Shown here in pieces: positions 6,051-16,144 of a DNA stretch of 64,000 bases (the first letter of the stretch is position 1; the number at the start of each line of letters is the position of its first letter). Position numbers and translations under genes: made by a program. Source of the stretch: Bacteroidia bacterium (lineage in GTDB: Bacteria > Bacteroidota > Bacteroidia > B-17B0 > Aurantibacillaceae); the NCBI GenBank assembly GCA_020846025.1, contig JADLER010000128.1:1-64000 (forward strand), written 5' to 3'. Under the pieces are notes generated by a model. That model was not told the origin of the DNA, made no database searches, and worked only from the letters and a program-made list of their open reading frames with translations.

Positions 6051-8645
6051 ATGAACTTAAATAATTTCACTATTAAATCGCAAGAAGCTATCCAACAAGC
6101 CATCACCCTTGCAACAGCAAATGGCAATCAATCCATCGAAAACGGTCATATACTAAAAGCTATTCTTGAAGTAGATGAAAACGTTACCCCTTTTGTACTT
6201 AAAAAATTAGGTATTAATCAATCGGTATTTTCCAAAACAATTGATGCCATTTTAAATTCTTATCCTAAAGTAAGTGGCGGACAGCCGTACTTGTCTAATG
6301 CCGCTAATCAAACCATTGCAAAAGCCACTAACTATTTAAAAGAGTTTAAAGATGAGTATGTTTCTATCGAACATCTTTTATTGGGTATCTTAGCCAGTGG
6401 CGATCAAGTATCGCAATTAATGAAGGATAACCATATTAAAGAAAAAGAATTAAAATTGGCAATTACTGAATTACGAAAAGGCTCTAATGTAACCAGTCAA
6501 ACAGCCGAAGAAACGTACAACTCACTCAATAAATATGCCATTAACTTAAACACGCAAGCTCGAAATGGAAAACTCGATCCCGTTATTGGGCGCGATGACG
6601 AAATACGAAGAGTACTACAAATTTTATCTCGTCGAACTAAGAACAATCCTATTTTGGTGGGTGAACCAGGCGTTGGAAAAACAGCCATTGCCGAAGGTTT
6701 AGCACATCGTATCATTGCAGGTGATGTACCTGAAAATCTAAAATCAAAACAAGTCTATTCCTTAGATATGGGCGCGTTAATTGCCGGAGCTAAATACAAA
6801 GGCGAATTTGAGGAACGTTTAAAATCGGTTGTAAAAGAAGTAATAAGTTCGGATGGAGAGATTATTTTATTTATTGATGAGATTCACACACTAGTAGGTG
6901 CTGGTGGTGGCGGAGAGGGCGCTATGGATGCCGCTAATATTTTAAAACCTGCATTAGCTCGTGGCGAGTTAAGGGCCATTGGTGCCACCACACTAAATGA
7001 GTATCAAAAATATTTTGAGAAAGATAAAGCACTTGAACGTCGTTTCCAAAAAGTAATGGTAGATGAACCTAGCGAAGAAGATGCGATTTCTATTTTACGT
7101 GGTATTAAAGAAAAATATGAAACACACCACAAAGTACGAATAAAAGATGAAGCAATTATTGCTTCTGTAGAACTTTCTACTCGATACATCAGTGATCGTT
7201 TTTTACCTGATAAAGCCATTGATTTAATGGATGAGGCAGCCTCTAAATTAAGAATGCAAATCAATTCCATGCCTATTGAACTTGATGAAGTGGAACGTAA
7301 GATTATGCAACTTGAAATAGAGCGTGAGGCCATGAAACGCGAAGGAGAAGACTCTAAAGTAACCGAATTAAATAAAGAATTAGCAGAGCTTAATGATAAA
7401 CGTTCAGCATTAAAAGCTAAATGGCAAAGTGAAAAAGAAGCAATTGAAGGTGTTCAAAAAATAAAATTACAAATTGAAGACCTAAAATTGCAAGCATCGA
7501 ACTACGAAAAGCAAGGCGATTTTGGAAAAGTAGCCGAGATACGCTATGGCAGAATTCAGGAGGCTGAAGCTAAATTAAAAGAATTAGAAACTAAACTTAC
7601 TGAAGCTAAAGAAAGTGGTTCTCAATTAGTAAAAGAAGAAGTGGACAGTGAGGATATTGCAGATGTTATTAGTGCGTGGACAGGAATTCCTGTATCCAAG
7701 ATGGTACAAAGTGAAAAAGAAAAATTATTGTACTTAGAAGATGAATTACACAAACGTGTAGTGGGGCAACATGCCGCAATTGAAGCCATTTCTGATGCAG
7801 TAAGAAGAAGTCGTTCGGGTTTACAAGATGCTAAAAAACCAATTGGTTCGTTTATTTTTTTAGGTACCACGGGTGTTGGTAAAACCGAATTAGCTAAGGC
7901 ATTAGCAGATTATTTATTTAATAACGAAAACGCTATGACTCGTATTGATATGAGTGAGTATCAAGAACGCCATTCTGTAAGTCGTTTAATAGGTGCACCT
8001 CCAGGCTATGTTGGATTTGATGAGGGAGGTCAACTAACCGAAGCTGTGCGTCGCCGACCATATAGTGTTATATTATTAGATGAAATAGAAAAAGCACATC
8101 CCGATGTTTTCAATATTTTACTTCAAGTATTAGATGATGGAAGATTAACGGATAACAAAGGTAGAACAGTGAATTTTAAAAACACCATTATTATTATGAC
8201 AAGTAATATTGGTTCGCATCTCATACAAGAAAACTTTGATGCCATGAATGAAGGCAACAAAGAACAAACATTATCTAAAACTAAAAACGAAGTATTTGAA
8301 TTATTAAAGAAAACCATCCGTCCTGAGTTTTTAAACCGAATAGATGAAATCATTATGTTTGAACCTTTATCTCGTGAAGATGTAACTGAAATAGTTCGAT
8401 TACAATTTATGAGTATTGCTAAACGATTAGAAGAACAGCACATTAAAATAAGTGCTACCGAGGAAGCAATTGATTGGTTAGCTCAATTAGGTTACGACCC
8501 ACATTTTGGTGCCCGTCCAGTAAAACGTACCTTACAAAAACAAATACTGAATGAGTTATCTAAACAAATACTTGCGGATAAGGTTAATAAGGATAAAGAA
8601 ATAATTGTAGATATGTTTGAAAATCAAATTGTGTTTAGAAACTAA
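6051..8645 (+). CDS. clpB: ATP-dependent disaggregase ClpB
   Basis: 864 residues, full ClpB length. Domains in order: Clp N domain (1-145), first AAA+ module with Walker A GEPGVGKT (about 204-211) and Walker B ILFIDEIHTL, a long coiled-coil middle domain (about 400-525, the part that distinguishes ClpB from ClpA/ClpC), and a second AAA+ module with Walker A GTTGVGKT (about 605-612) and the ALERRFQKV / RPEFLNRIDEI arginine regions. It uses ATP to thread and dissolve protein aggregates with DnaK. No ClpP-binding loop is evident. A terminator follows at 8666. A heat-shock promoter is not recognisable upstream. Confidence 0.98.
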   Translation: MNLNNFTIKSQEAIQQAITLATANGNQSIENGHILKAILEVDENVTPFVLKKLGINQSVFSKTIDAILNSYPKVSGGQPYLSNAANQTIAKATNYLKEFKDEYVSIEHLLLGILASGDQVSQLMKDNHIKEKELKLAITELRKGSNVTSQTAEETYNSLNKYAINLNTQARNGKLDPVIGRDDEIRRVLQILSRRTKNNPILVGEPGVGKTAIAEGLAHRIIAGDVPENLKSKQVYSLDMGALIAGAKYKGEFEERLKSVVKEVISSDGEIILFIDEIHTLVGAGGGGEGAMDAANILKPALARGELRAIGATTLNEYQKYFEKDKALERRFQKVMVDEPSEEDAISILRGIKEKYETHHKVRIKDEAIIASVELSTRYISDRFLPDKAIDLMDEAASKLRMQINSMPIELDEVERKIMQLEIEREAMKREGEDSKVTELNKELAELNDKRSALKAKWQSEKEAIEGVQKIKLQIEDLKLQASNYEKQGDFGKVAEIRYGRIQEAEAKLKELETKLTEAKESGSQLVKEEVDSEDIADVISAWTGIPVSKMVQSEKEKLLYLEDELHKRVVGQHAAIEAISDAVRRSRSGLQDAKKPIGSFIFLGTTGVGKTELAKALADYLFNNENAMTRIDMSEYQERHSVSRLIGAPPGYVGFDEGGQLTEAVRRRPYSVILLDEIEKAHPDVFNILLQVLDDGRLTDNKGRTVNFKNTIIIMTSNIGSHLIQENFDAMNEGNKEQTLSKTKNEVFELLKKTIRPEFLNRIDEIIMFEPLSREDVTEIVRLQFMSIAKRLEEQHIKISATEEAIDWLAQLGYDPHFGARPVKRTLQKQILNELSKQILADKVNKDKEIIVDMFENQIVFRN

Positions 8646-8665
8646 AGATTTTTTGCTTTGATAAG

Positions 8666-8698
8666 ATAGGCTGACTTAAGTTAAATCAGCCTATTTTT
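8666..8698 (+). terminator. Rho-independent terminator of clpB
   Basis: ATAGGCTGA (8666-8674) and TCAGCCTAT (8686-8694) form a perfect 9-bp stem, followed by a T-tract. It begins 21 bp after the clpB stop codon. Confidence 0.85.
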
Positions 8699-8752
8699 CT
8701 GACTAAAAACAACTTGCTACAATTTATAGCAAGCTATCGTTTGTATTTATAG

Positions 8753-8760
8753 TAATTTTG
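8753..8760 (+). promoter_or_regulatory. Putative -7 element for the 2H phosphoesterase gene
   Basis: TAATTTTG is an exact TAnnTTTG match. A start site near 8767 would exclude the TTG at 8771 as a useful start and favours the ATG at 8789. No good -33 element is seen. Confidence 0.35.
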
Positions 8761-8788
8761 TAACAAGATTTTGTTAATAATTATACCC

Positions 8789-9445
8789 ATGAATACAGTA
8801 CAACTTAATTCAACACAAGGAGTGGCACAGTTATCACTGTTTCCATCAAGCAATGCAAGTACTCAAGAAAGTAATCAACTTAATACTGTGTATCAGTATT
8901 TTTTTGTAATTAATCTACCCCCTACTCTTTCACAGTCAATTAAACAACTAAAGCTAAGGTTACATAAATTAATAGGATTAAGTGATTATAACGTATTTGC
9001 TACGCCCAATATTACGTTAATGTCGTTTCATACTATGCGTCCCGTAAATCAAAATTTTATAACGGCGGTTCAGCAATTACTTGATAGAATTACCAATTTC
9101 GAAATACAAATAGATGGCTTTGCTCATTTTGAACATGGTTGTGTGTCAAATACACTTTATGCTCACGTTCAAAAAACAGATTCCTTAAATCAGCTTTACC
9201 ACGAATTGCACCAGTTATTAGGATTAAAAGTGCGTACATTTATTCCACATCTTACCATTGCACGCACCATACCTCGACATAAATTTGATAAAATAGCCTC
9301 GCTTTTCAAAAACAGAAGTATAAAAGATCAGTTTAACTGTTATCAAATTAGTATTTTACAACGCACCATCGAGTTTGGTACAGCTAGTAAATTTAGTGTA
9401 CTTAAAGAATTTGATTTAAAACATTCTTTGAAATTTGCTGCTTAG
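8789..9445 (+). CDS. 2H phosphoesterase / 2'-5' RNA ligase (LigT)-like protein
   Basis: 218 residues from the ATG at 8789. Two HxT/S-type motifs define the 2H superfamily: HTM within LMSFHTMRPVNQ (about residue 80), and HLTIAR within TFIPHLTIARTI (about residue 155), each preceded by hydrophobic strands. Members act on 2',5'- or cyclic phosphodiester bonds in RNA or small nucleotides. The first motif is HTM rather than the usual HxT/HxS, so catalysis is not certain. No signal peptide. Single gene between the clpB terminator and a convergent gene 20 bp away. Confidence 0.75.
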   Translation: MNTVQLNSTQGVAQLSLFPSSNASTQESNQLNTVYQYFFVINLPPTLSQSIKQLKLRLHKLIGLSDYNVFATPNITLMSFHTMRPVNQNFITAVQQLLDRITNFEIQIDGFAHFEHGCVSNTLYAHVQKTDSLNQLYHELHQLLGLKVRTFIPHLTIARTIPRHKFDKIASLFKNRSIKDQFNCYQISILQRTIEFGTASKFSVLKEFDLKHSLKFAA

Positions 9446-9464
9446 TAACCATCTAAACAAAAAC

Positions 9465-9818
9465 TTAAAACTTAACGTGATACACATCCATTTCATTGCG
9501 AGGAATGTTAAAAACTTCAAACCCACCAGCTTGAGGGATTTCTTCTACCAAATCAAATGATTGACAAGATTTGCTTAATCCGGCAAAAATCAAAGTAAAT
9601 CCTTTGCCATCATTTAATGTCCATTGAGGTGCAAATGAAATATTAAAAGCTGTAATTAAACGTACTTTTTTATTTGTACCATGTTCAATTAAAAAAGTGC
9701 TTGGCCAAATACGATAGGCGCTATCATCGGCGGCAGGGCACATGCAATGCACAATGGTTTGTCGTTCTTCACTTTCTAAAGTTTTTACCTCTGCTTCAGA
9801 TATAATTTCGGTTTCCAT
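9465..9818 (-). CDS. Hypothetical protein, 117 aa
   Basis: I do not recognise a family. The protein has an acidic N-terminus (METEIISEAEVKTLESEE), then an apparent all-beta body with a CMCPAADDSAYRIWPSTFLIE segment, several aromatic strands (VRLITAFNISFAPQWTL, FTLIFAGLSKSC), and a DVYHVKF end. There is no signal peptide or membrane helix. It lies 63 bp upstream of hrpB's stop in the same orientation, but downstream in transcription. Length, composition and codon use look like those of a real gene. Confidence 0.7.
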   Translation of the reverse strand: METEIISEAEVKTLESEERQTIVHCMCPAADDSAYRIWPSTFLIEHGTNKKVRLITAFNISFAPQWTLNDGKGFTLIFAGLSKSCQSFDLVEEIPQAGGFEVFNIPRNEMDVYHVKF

Positions 9819-9881
9819 AATGAAAGTTCAAAATTAAAAAAAATTCTTTATCAACTCTACTATATACTTCAGTCATATTCG

Positions 9882-12365
9882 TCAACTATTAAATTTTCTA
9901 CCCTTTGCAACGGGTTTAGCCTGTAATGGGTTTTCAGGCCAAGCATGTTTTGGGTAACGGCGTTGTAATTCTTTTCGAACTTCAAAATAAGTATGGTTCC
10001 AAAAACTATCCAAATCATTAGTAACTTGTACAGGTTTGTACCCTGGTGATAATAAATGTAAAAGCGTTTTTATTTTTCCATTATTAAGTAAAGGTGTATG
10101 TAACCAACCAAACACCTCTTGTAATCTTACAGCAATTACAGGACTTTCTCCATTAAAAAAATACGTAATTCTAATTTTTGAACCGCTAGGCACTTCTATC
10201 TTTTCTGGAACCAACTGTTCAAGCTGTTGTTGTTGTTCCCAAGATAAAACATGCAAAAGACATGCCGATAAATCTATTTTCTTTAAATCTTCAGAATACT
10301 TTATATCGTTTAAAAATGGTGCTAACCACTCGTAAGCGTTTTTAATTAAAGCATCTAACTCAACATTTGGAAAAGTGTCATCTTTATTCCAAATTTTTAG
10401 GCTATTAATTCGGTTTTGTAACTGATAAAATGCTTCATTAAAATGAAGCAAAGTATCAGCCTCTGTTTGAATAGCTTTAATAATTACATCTACATTTTTT
10501 GATTTATCAGGATTTTGTAAAGGTTTCGATTGAAGAACGATATTTCCTATTTTCAACTCATTGGCACATATTAAGCCACCTTTATGTGTATCCCAGTATA
10601 TTGTTTCTGTTTCTTTAACTAAATGAATTAAGTCTTTAGGGTTAAGCGGCGCAGCTAAAAATATTTTACCTATTCCATCTCGTAAACTCATATTTGCTAC
10701 AGCCAGCCACGATTCGTGAGCTAAGCTATCTTGATGACCTATTGCCGCTATCTTTCCATTAGAGAGTTGAAATTGAGCGTTATTCCCTGGTTTTGCCGAT
10801 GCAATTCTTTCAGGGAAAGCATAAGCCAAAAGTAAACCTGTATCATAAGCATCTACTACAGCATTATTTTCTGGTATGTTTAAAAGTTTCCGAAAACTAT
10901 CAGCGTTTTTATCAACCCGTTTTAATTTATTATTAAATGTGTTTTGAACTCTAGCCCTTCTCAATGTTTCAATTCTTAAATTCAAATCAGCACCTGCATC
11001 TTTTGATAAAAAATCTCGCTCTTCTAAAATACCAGCAATGTCACAAGCTAATTGTTTTAATAAAGTAGTATCAGCCATTAATAACATGTGTGCAATTCGA
11101 GGATGACAGGCTAATTGATGAATTTGCTTCCCATGTTCAGTTAATTTAAAATTCTCTAAGGCTGAAATTTGATGCAAGGTTTCATAGGCTTGTTGAACAG
11201 CAGATTTTGGTGGTGGTGATAGCCAACAAAATGAGTTTACATCATGGGCACCCCATTTACTTAACTCTAAAATTAAGCTACACAAATCGGCATCCATAAT
11301 TTCAGGAATACGCTGCTCGGCTAATCGTTCATGAGTTGCTAATGACCACATTCTGTAACAAACACCTGGAGCTAATCTTCCAGCGCGACCCGCTCTTTGA
11401 TCGGCTGCATCTTTTGAAATTCTTACTGTTTCAAGTTTTGATAAACCCGATGCAATATCAAATCTTGAACGACGTGTAAAACCAGTATCAATCACTACTC
11501 TCACACCTTCAATGGTTAATGAGGTTTCGGCAATTGATGTAGCTAGAACTACTTTACGTTTTCCGAATTTACTTGGAACTAAAGCGACATATTGTTCTTT
11601 ATAAGGTAAAATGCCATATAAAGGGTGAATGCTTATATTAGGAATTTGAGATTGTAAAATGGATTCGCATTTTTTAATTTCCGATTCACCAGGCAGAAAA
11701 ACCAACACATCACCTTGTTGTTCATGTATGGCTCGTGAAACCATCTGAGCGGCTAACTCAGGAAGCAGAAATTCATCCGCATCGTTTGAATAAATTAGTT
11801 CAACAGGATGTTGCTTGCCTTTGCTTTCTATAACTGGAGCTGAAAGTTTTTGTTGTAGTTGAGGCACATTTAAAGTAGCCGACATGATCACAATTCTTAA
11901 ATCAGGTCTTAAAATTTGTTGAGACTCAATACACAAAGCTAAAGCTAAGTCGCCTTGTAAATTTCTTTCATGAAACTCGTCGAACAATACTACACTTACT
12001 TGCTCTAAAGCATTATCATGTTGCAACATGCGAGTTAAAATACCTTCGGTAACTACTTCAATTTTTGTATCTGCGCTTACACAAGTTTCCATTCTCACTC
12101 TATAACCAACTGTTTTCCCAACATCCTCACCCAATAAATCAGCCATACGCTTAGCAATAGACTTAGCAGCTAAGCGTCGAGGCTCAAGCATGATGATTTT
12201 TTTACTGTTTAAAAATGATTGATTTAATAGTGCTAACGGTAGAATTGTACTTTTTCCTGCACCTGGAGGCGCAACAACAATCAGTGTTTGATGAGTTTGT
12301 AGTGTTTTTATAAACTCCGGAATAATCTCGGTAACAGGAAGTTGTATATGTGAATAATCAAACAA
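9882..12365 (-). CDS. hrpB: ATP-dependent RNA helicase HrpB
   Basis: About 827 residues from TTG at 12365. Motifs in order: Walker A APPGAGKST, DEFHERNL (the DEAH-box variant usual in HrpB), the SATLN motif, and QRAGRAGR, followed by winged-helix/ratchet regions and the HrpB-specific C-terminal domain ending with KHAWPENP. DEAH/RHA-type helicase; physiological RNA target poorly known. The open frame runs upstream through both tRNA genes, which cannot be coding. The only ATG after them (12392) lies inside the tRNA terminator hairpin, whereas TTG at 12365 gives an N-terminus (FDYSHIQLPVTEIIPEF) of the usual family length. Start is therefore uncertain. Confidence 0.9.
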   Translation of the reverse strand: MFDYSHIQLPVTEIIPEFIKTLQTHQTLIVVAPPGAGKSTILPLALLNQSFLNSKKIIMLEPRRLAAKSIAKRMADLLGEDVGKTVGYRVRMETCVSADTKIEVVTEGILTRMLQHDNALEQVSVVLFDEFHERNLQGDLALALCIESQQILRPDLRIVIMSATLNVPQLQQKLSAPVIESKGKQHPVELIYSNDADEFLLPELAAQMVSRAIHEQQGDVLVFLPGESEIKKCESILQSQIPNISIHPLYGILPYKEQYVALVPSKFGKRKVVLATSIAETSLTIEGVRVVIDTGFTRRSRFDIASGLSKLETVRISKDAADQRAGRAGRLAPGVCYRMWSLATHERLAEQRIPEIMDADLCSLILELSKWGAHDVNSFCWLSPPPKSAVQQAYETLHQISALENFKLTEHGKQIHQLACHPRIAHMLLMADTTLLKQLACDIAGILEERDFLSKDAGADLNLRIETLRRARVQNTFNNKLKRVDKNADSFRKLLNIPENNAVVDAYDTGLLLAYAFPERIASAKPGNNAQFQLSNGKIAAIGHQDSLAHESWLAVANMSLRDGIGKIFLAAPLNPKDLIHLVKETETIYWDTHKGGLICANELKIGNIVLQSKPLQNPDKSKNVDVIIKAIQTEADTLLHFNEAFYQLQNRINSLKIWNKDDTFPNVELDALIKNAYEWLAPFLNDIKYSEDLKKIDLSACLLHVLSWEQQQQLEQLVPEKIEVPSGSKIRITYFFNGESPVIAVRLQEVFGWLHTPLLNNGKIKTLLHLLSPGYKPVQVTNDLDSFWNHTYFEVRKELQRRYPKHAWPENPLQAKPVAKGRKFNS

Positions 12366-12380
12366 ATTAATAAAAATAAA

Positions 12381-12405
12381 AAAGCCTCTCATTTCTGAGA
12401 GGCTT
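12381..12405 (-). terminator. Rho-independent terminator of the tRNA operon
   Basis: AAAGCCTCTC (12381-12390) and GAGAGGCTTT (12396-12405) form a 10-bp stem with a 5-nt loop. On the minus strand it is followed by a T-rich tract. It sits 3 bp after tRNA-Leu. Confidence 0.9.
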
Positions 12406-12407
12406 TG

Positions 12408-12491
12408 TACCCCAGACGGGACTTGAACCCGTACAGCGTTGCCGCCACAGGATTTTAAGTCCTGCGTGTCTACCAATTCCACCACCGGGGC
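12408..12491 (-). tRNA. tRNA-Leu (anticodon TAA)
   Basis: 84 nt class II tRNA with a long variable arm. The acceptor stem begins GCCCCGG, the D-loop contains AATTGGTAGAC, the anticodon loop is CTTAAAA (anticodon TAA), and the T-loop is TTCAAGT. No CCA is encoded. It reads UUA codons, abundant in this AT-rich genome, and follows tRNA-Gly in the same transcript. Confidence 0.95.
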
Positions 12492-12509
12492 GTAACAGTT
12501 AAACTGTTG

Positions 12510-12582
12510 AGCGAAAGACGGGTCTCGAACCCGCGACCTTAACCTTGGCAAGGTTACGCTCTACCAACTGAGCTACTTTCGC
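12510..12582 (-). tRNA. tRNA-Gly (anticodon GCC)
   Basis: 73 nt canonical cloverleaf: acceptor GCGAAAG/CTTTCGC with discriminator U, D-arm GCTC/GAGC, anticodon stem TAACC/GGTTA with loop TTGCCAA (anticodon GCC), and T-arm GCGGG-TTCGAGA-CCCGT. No CCA encoded. First gene of the tRNA operon. Confidence 0.95.
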
Positions 12583-12625
12583 CTGTAATTATCTAAAAGA
12601 ACAACCAATTTTTCAATCGGGAGTG

Positions 12626-12655
12626 CAAAGATATAGGTTTTTTTACTTTTGCAAA
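12626..12655 (-). promoter_or_regulatory. Promoter of the tRNA-Gly/tRNA-Leu operon
   Basis: On the minus strand TTTG (12655-12652), an 18-nt spacer and TATCTTTG (12633-12626) match both halves of the Bacteroidota consensus exactly. The implied start site is about 35 nt before tRNA-Gly. The remainder of the gap up to 12827 is AT-rich and shows no gene. Confidence 0.8.
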
Positions 12656-12827
12656 ATTTTTTTGAAAAAATTTAATCCTTAATTACATAACTGGATGTAT
12701 AAAATATGCACAGCCATTATATTGCATAACCTATGCACAAAATTACTCTCTAAAAAGACTAATACCGTATTAGGTTTCTTATAGGTAATTAAACAAAGTT
12801 ACTCAATAAAAGCTTTAGATTCCAATA

Positions 12828-15482
12828 CTATTCCTTTCCAGTAATCATTTTCTTAATTTCATGTAATTTCATTAAAGCCTCTACGGGAGTAAGCGTATTG
12901 ATTTCTGTACCTAAAATTTCTTCGCGTATATGTTGTAATATTGGATCGTCTAACTGAAAAATGCTTAATTGAAAATCATCTTGCTTTGCAATTTTAGAAG
13001 GTTTTGATTTAAGTGCAAATTGCTCAATAGTATTGCCTTCAGTTTCTGCTAGTTCTAGTTCATGTTCTCTCTCTAGTTTTTTTAAAATATCATTTGCTCT
13101 ATCTACCACTTGTTTAGGCATACCAGCCATTTTGGCAACATGTATCCCAAAACTATGTTCACTTCCACCTTCCTGTAACTTACGTAAAAAAATAATTTTA
13201 TTATTAATCTCTTTTACCGATACATTAAAATTCTTAATACGCGGAAAATAAGTAGTCATTTCATTTAACTCGTGATAGTGTGTAGCAAAAAGAGTTTTCG
13301 CTCTATTTTTAGATTGAGAATGAATAAACTCAGCAATTGCCCAAGCTATTGAAATACCATCATAAGTAGAGGTTCCACGTCCTATTTCATCAAGTAATAT
13401 TAAACTTCTATCGCTTAGGTTATTTAAAATGCTAGCTGTTTCATTCATCTCTACCATAAAAGTTGATTCGCCAGACGAGATATTATCACTAGCACCTACA
13501 CGAGTAAAAATTTTATCTACAATACCTATTTCGGCATTTTTAGCAGGCACATAACAACCAATTTGAGCCATTAATGTTATTAAAGCTACTTGACGTAATA
13601 AAGCCGATTTACCACTCATATTAGGCCCTGTAATCATCATGATTTGTTGCGAATCATTATCTAAATAAACGGTATTACTAACATATTCTTCGCCAATAGG
13701 TAATTGTTTTTCAATAACTGGATGACGCCCATCTACAATATGAATTGCGTACTCATTACTTAATTGAGGGCGTATATATCGATTTTCACGAGCTAACTTA
13801 GTGAAATTTAATAAACAGTCTAAGCGAGCAATTAATGAAGCATTTAATTGGATTGGAATAATAAAGTCTGTCAAATCACGAACTAAGGCCTCAAATAGCG
13901 ATTGTTCCAAAACCATGATTTTATCTTCTGCGCCTAAAATCTTCTCTTCATACACTTTAAGTTCAGGAGTAATGTATCGTTCTGCATTAGTTAATGTTTG
14001 TTTCCTAATCCAATCATTGGGTACTTTATCCTTATGAGCATTAGTAACTTCTAAATAATATCCAAATACATTATTATAGGACACTTTAAGTGAAGAAATA
14101 CCTGTACGTTCAATTTCACGTTGTTGTATTTGTAATAAATAATCTTTTCCGCTATAAGCAATACTCCTTAATTCATCTAATTCTGAATTTATTCCACTAT
14201 TAATAACATTACCTTTAGCCACTAAAACAGGTGCTTCTTCGTTCAATTCCTTTTGCAAACGATCACGCATTAAGTTACATGGATTAAGCTGTCCGGCAAT
14301 TTTTTGAAGAGGATGACTGGCACAAGATGCCAATTGTTGTTTAAAATTTTCGATATACGTTAATGAGCGTTTTAATTGTATCAACTCTCTAGGATTTACC
14401 CTACCTGCAGCTACTTTAGAAATTAATCTTTCTAAGTCTCCTATTTCATTAAATTGTTCGCAAAGTTGGTGGTGCAATTCGGTATGCTGATAAAAATATT
14501 CAACTATATCTAAACGTTCATTTATTACTTCCAATTGTTTGAGTGGGAGTGCTAACCATCGTTTTAAAAGACGCGATCCCATTGGTGTAACTGTGTCATC
14601 TAAAACATCAATTAAACATTTACCATTTTCATGGCTCGTTCCAAAAATTTCCAAATTACGAATAGTGAATCTATCTAACCAAACATATTGATCTTCTTCG
14701 ATCCTACTTACTGATGTGATATGTTGTAATTTATCATGTTTGGTTTCGCTTAAATAATGTAAAATAGCGCCACAACTCATAATAGCAAGTTGTAGATGTT
14801 CCACTCCAAAACCTTTTAAACTATTTGTACCAAACTGTTTAATAAGAGCTTCATATCCAAAATCTTTAGTAAAAGCCCAATCGTCTATCCCAAAAATATA
14901 AAAACGTTCACCAATTAAATTGATTAATTGCTGGCGTTTGTTTTTCTCAAATAAAATTTCATTGGGTTTAAAGCTTTGAATTAATTTTTCAATATAAGTT
15001 AAAGTACCCTCTGCAACTAAAAACTCACCTGTAGAAACATCTAGGAAAGAAATTCCAGCATGTTCGTTATCAAGATAAATACTTGCTAAGAAATTATTTG
15101 TCTTATGTTCTAAAATTTTATCATTAAAACTCACACCAGGCGTTACCAACTCAGTAACACCACGCTTCACAATCCCTTTAACCATCTTAGGATCTTCCAA
15201 CTGATCGCAAATAGCCACTCTATATCCTGCTCTTACTAATTTTGGCAAATAAGTATCAATACTATGGTGTGGAAATCCAGCTAACTCAATGTGTGATGCC
15301 GATCCATTTGCTCGCTTTGTAAGTGTAATTCCTAATACTTGTGCCGTTTTTATGGCATCTGCTCCAAATGTTTCATAAAAATCACCCACTCTAAACAATA
15401 ATATAGCATCAGGATATTTTGATTTTACCTCATTATATTGCTTCATTAAGGGTGTTTCCTTGGTATCTACTGATTTTGCCAT
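12828..15482 (-). CDS. mutS: DNA mismatch repair ATPase MutS
   Basis: 884 residues, standard MutS1 size. The mismatch-contacting Phe-Tyr-Glu lies in [13 protein letters not shown] (about residue 36-40). Connector, lever and clamp domains follow, then the ATPase with Walker [13 protein letters not shown] (about 617-624), the Walker B region [15 protein letters not shown], and ATHYHEL. The C-terminal tail carries the MutL/beta-clamp and tetramer region. It recognises base mismatches and small loops and recruits MutL. Preceded by a terminator that isolates it from the upstream gene. Confidence 0.98.
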   Translation of the reverse strand: MAKSVDTKETPLMKQYNEVKSKYPDAILLFRVGDFYETFGADAIKTAQVLGITLTKRANGSASHIELAGFPHHSIDTYLPKLVRAGYRVAICDQLEDPKMVKGIVKRGVTELVTPGVSFNDKILEHKTNNFLASIYLDNEHAGISFLDVSTGEFLVAEGTLTYIEKLIQSFKPNEILFEKNKRQQLINLIGERFYIFGIDDWAFTKDFGYEALIKQFGTNSLKGFGVEHLQLAIMSCGAILHYLSETKHDKLQHITSVSRIEEDQYVWLDRFTIRNLEIFGTSHENGKCLIDVLDDTVTPMGSRLLKRWLALPLKQLEVINERLDIVEYFYQHTELHHQLCEQFNEIGDLERLISKVAAGRVNPRELIQLKRSLTYIENFKQQLASCASHPLQKIAGQLNPCNLMRDRLQKELNEEAPVLVAKGNVINSGINSELDELRSIAYSGKDYLLQIQQREIERTGISSLKVSYNNVFGYYLEVTNAHKDKVPNDWIRKQTLTNAERYITPELKVYEEKILGAEDKIMVLEQSLFEALVRDLTDFIIPIQLNASLIARLDCLLNFTKLARENRYIRPQLSNEYAIHIVDGRHPVIEKQLPIGEEYVSNTVYLDNDSQQIMMITGPNMSGKSALLRQVALITLMAQIGCYVPAKNAEIGIVDKIFTRVGASDNISSGESTFMVEMNETASILNNLSDRSLILLDEIGRGTSTYDGISIAWAIAEFIHSQSKNRAKTLFATHYHELNEMTTYFPRIKNFNVSVKEINNKIIFLRKLQEGGSEHSFGIHVAKMAGMPKQVVDRANDILKKLEREHELELAETEGNTIEQFALKSKPSKIAKQDDFQLSIFQLDDPILQHIREEILGTEINTLTPVEALMKLHEIKKMITGKE

Positions 15483-15556
15483 TCCTTAAAAATACAGAAT
15501 AAGTAAAGTGCAGATTGAATTAATTTTTAACAGAATGAGTAAAATTGTTAATATAA

Positions 15557-15582
15557 AAAAAGAGGCTCCTCGCCTCTTTTTA
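15557..15582 (-). terminator. Terminator after the Spy-like gene
   Basis: AAAAAGAGGC and GCCTCTTTTT flank a 5-nt loop (TCCTC), giving a symmetrical A-stem-T structure that could act on both strands. It lies 26 bp after the stop of the gene at 15609. Confidence 0.85.
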
Positions 15583-15608
15583 TCGTATTTATTTATAGAA
15601 ATTAACTA

Positions 15609-16061
15609 CTAATCATTTACTTCAAGTACGTTATCTTCTGTAGAATTTGCAGCTCTAGAATTTGCTTTCGCTGCTCTTTGTTCCTTAGCTTTAGCTTTTA
15701 CTTTCTCTAGTTGTTCAGGAGTTAAAATTGCTTTCACACTCTTTCGGTAATCTGCCTGTGCCGCTTCTACCTCTTTGTGCATGATTTCCTTATTTTCAGC
15801 TTGCCCTTTATATTTTTGTCTGATGTCATGTACTTTAGATATACGAGCTAAGGCTAATTCCTTCACTTTCGATTTTTGTTCCTCAGATAATGAAGCAATT
15901 TCGTTTAATCTATCAACATTCTTTTGTGCTCTTTGTTCTGGGGTTAATTTTTCTTTAGCTGGTTGTTGAGTAGGTGTTGCTTGAGCTTTAGTTGCTACTT
16001 GTGCATTTAGTGCAGTTGTAACTGCAAATAAACATACAGCTAATACAATTATTTTTTTCAT
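15609..16061 (-). CDS. Exported Spy/CpxP-like helical protein
   Basis: 150 residues. A clear signal peptide (MKKIIVLAVCLFAVTTALNAQ) is followed by a low-complexity Gln/Pro/Thr stretch and a charged helical body with two LTPEQ motifs: LTPEQRAQKNVDRL and ILTPEQLEKVKAKAKEQR. This spacing of LTPEQ motifs resembles the periplasmic Spy/CpxP type of LTxxQ protein, common in Bacteroidota as small secreted helical proteins. A periplasmic chaperone-like role is plausible but unproven. It is a single gene ending at a strong terminator. Confidence 0.75.
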   Translation of the reverse strand: MKKIIVLAVCLFAVTTALNAQVATKAQATPTQQPAKEKLTPEQRAQKNVDRLNEIASLSEEQKSKVKELALARISKVHDIRQKYKGQAENKEIMHKEVEAAQADYRKSVKAILTPEQLEKVKAKAKEQRAAKANSRAANSTEDNVLEVND

Positions 16062-16144
16062 GTGGTTATTTTTTTAAAGTTAATATAAATATAAGGTCAA
16101 TTATTATACAATTTATCAAGTTGAATTGTTAAATTTACTGAAAA

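Noticed and set aside
12393-12551. N-terminal extension of hrpB through both tRNAs
   Set aside because: The segment is occupied by tRNA-Leu, the terminator and part of tRNA-Gly, so it cannot be coding.
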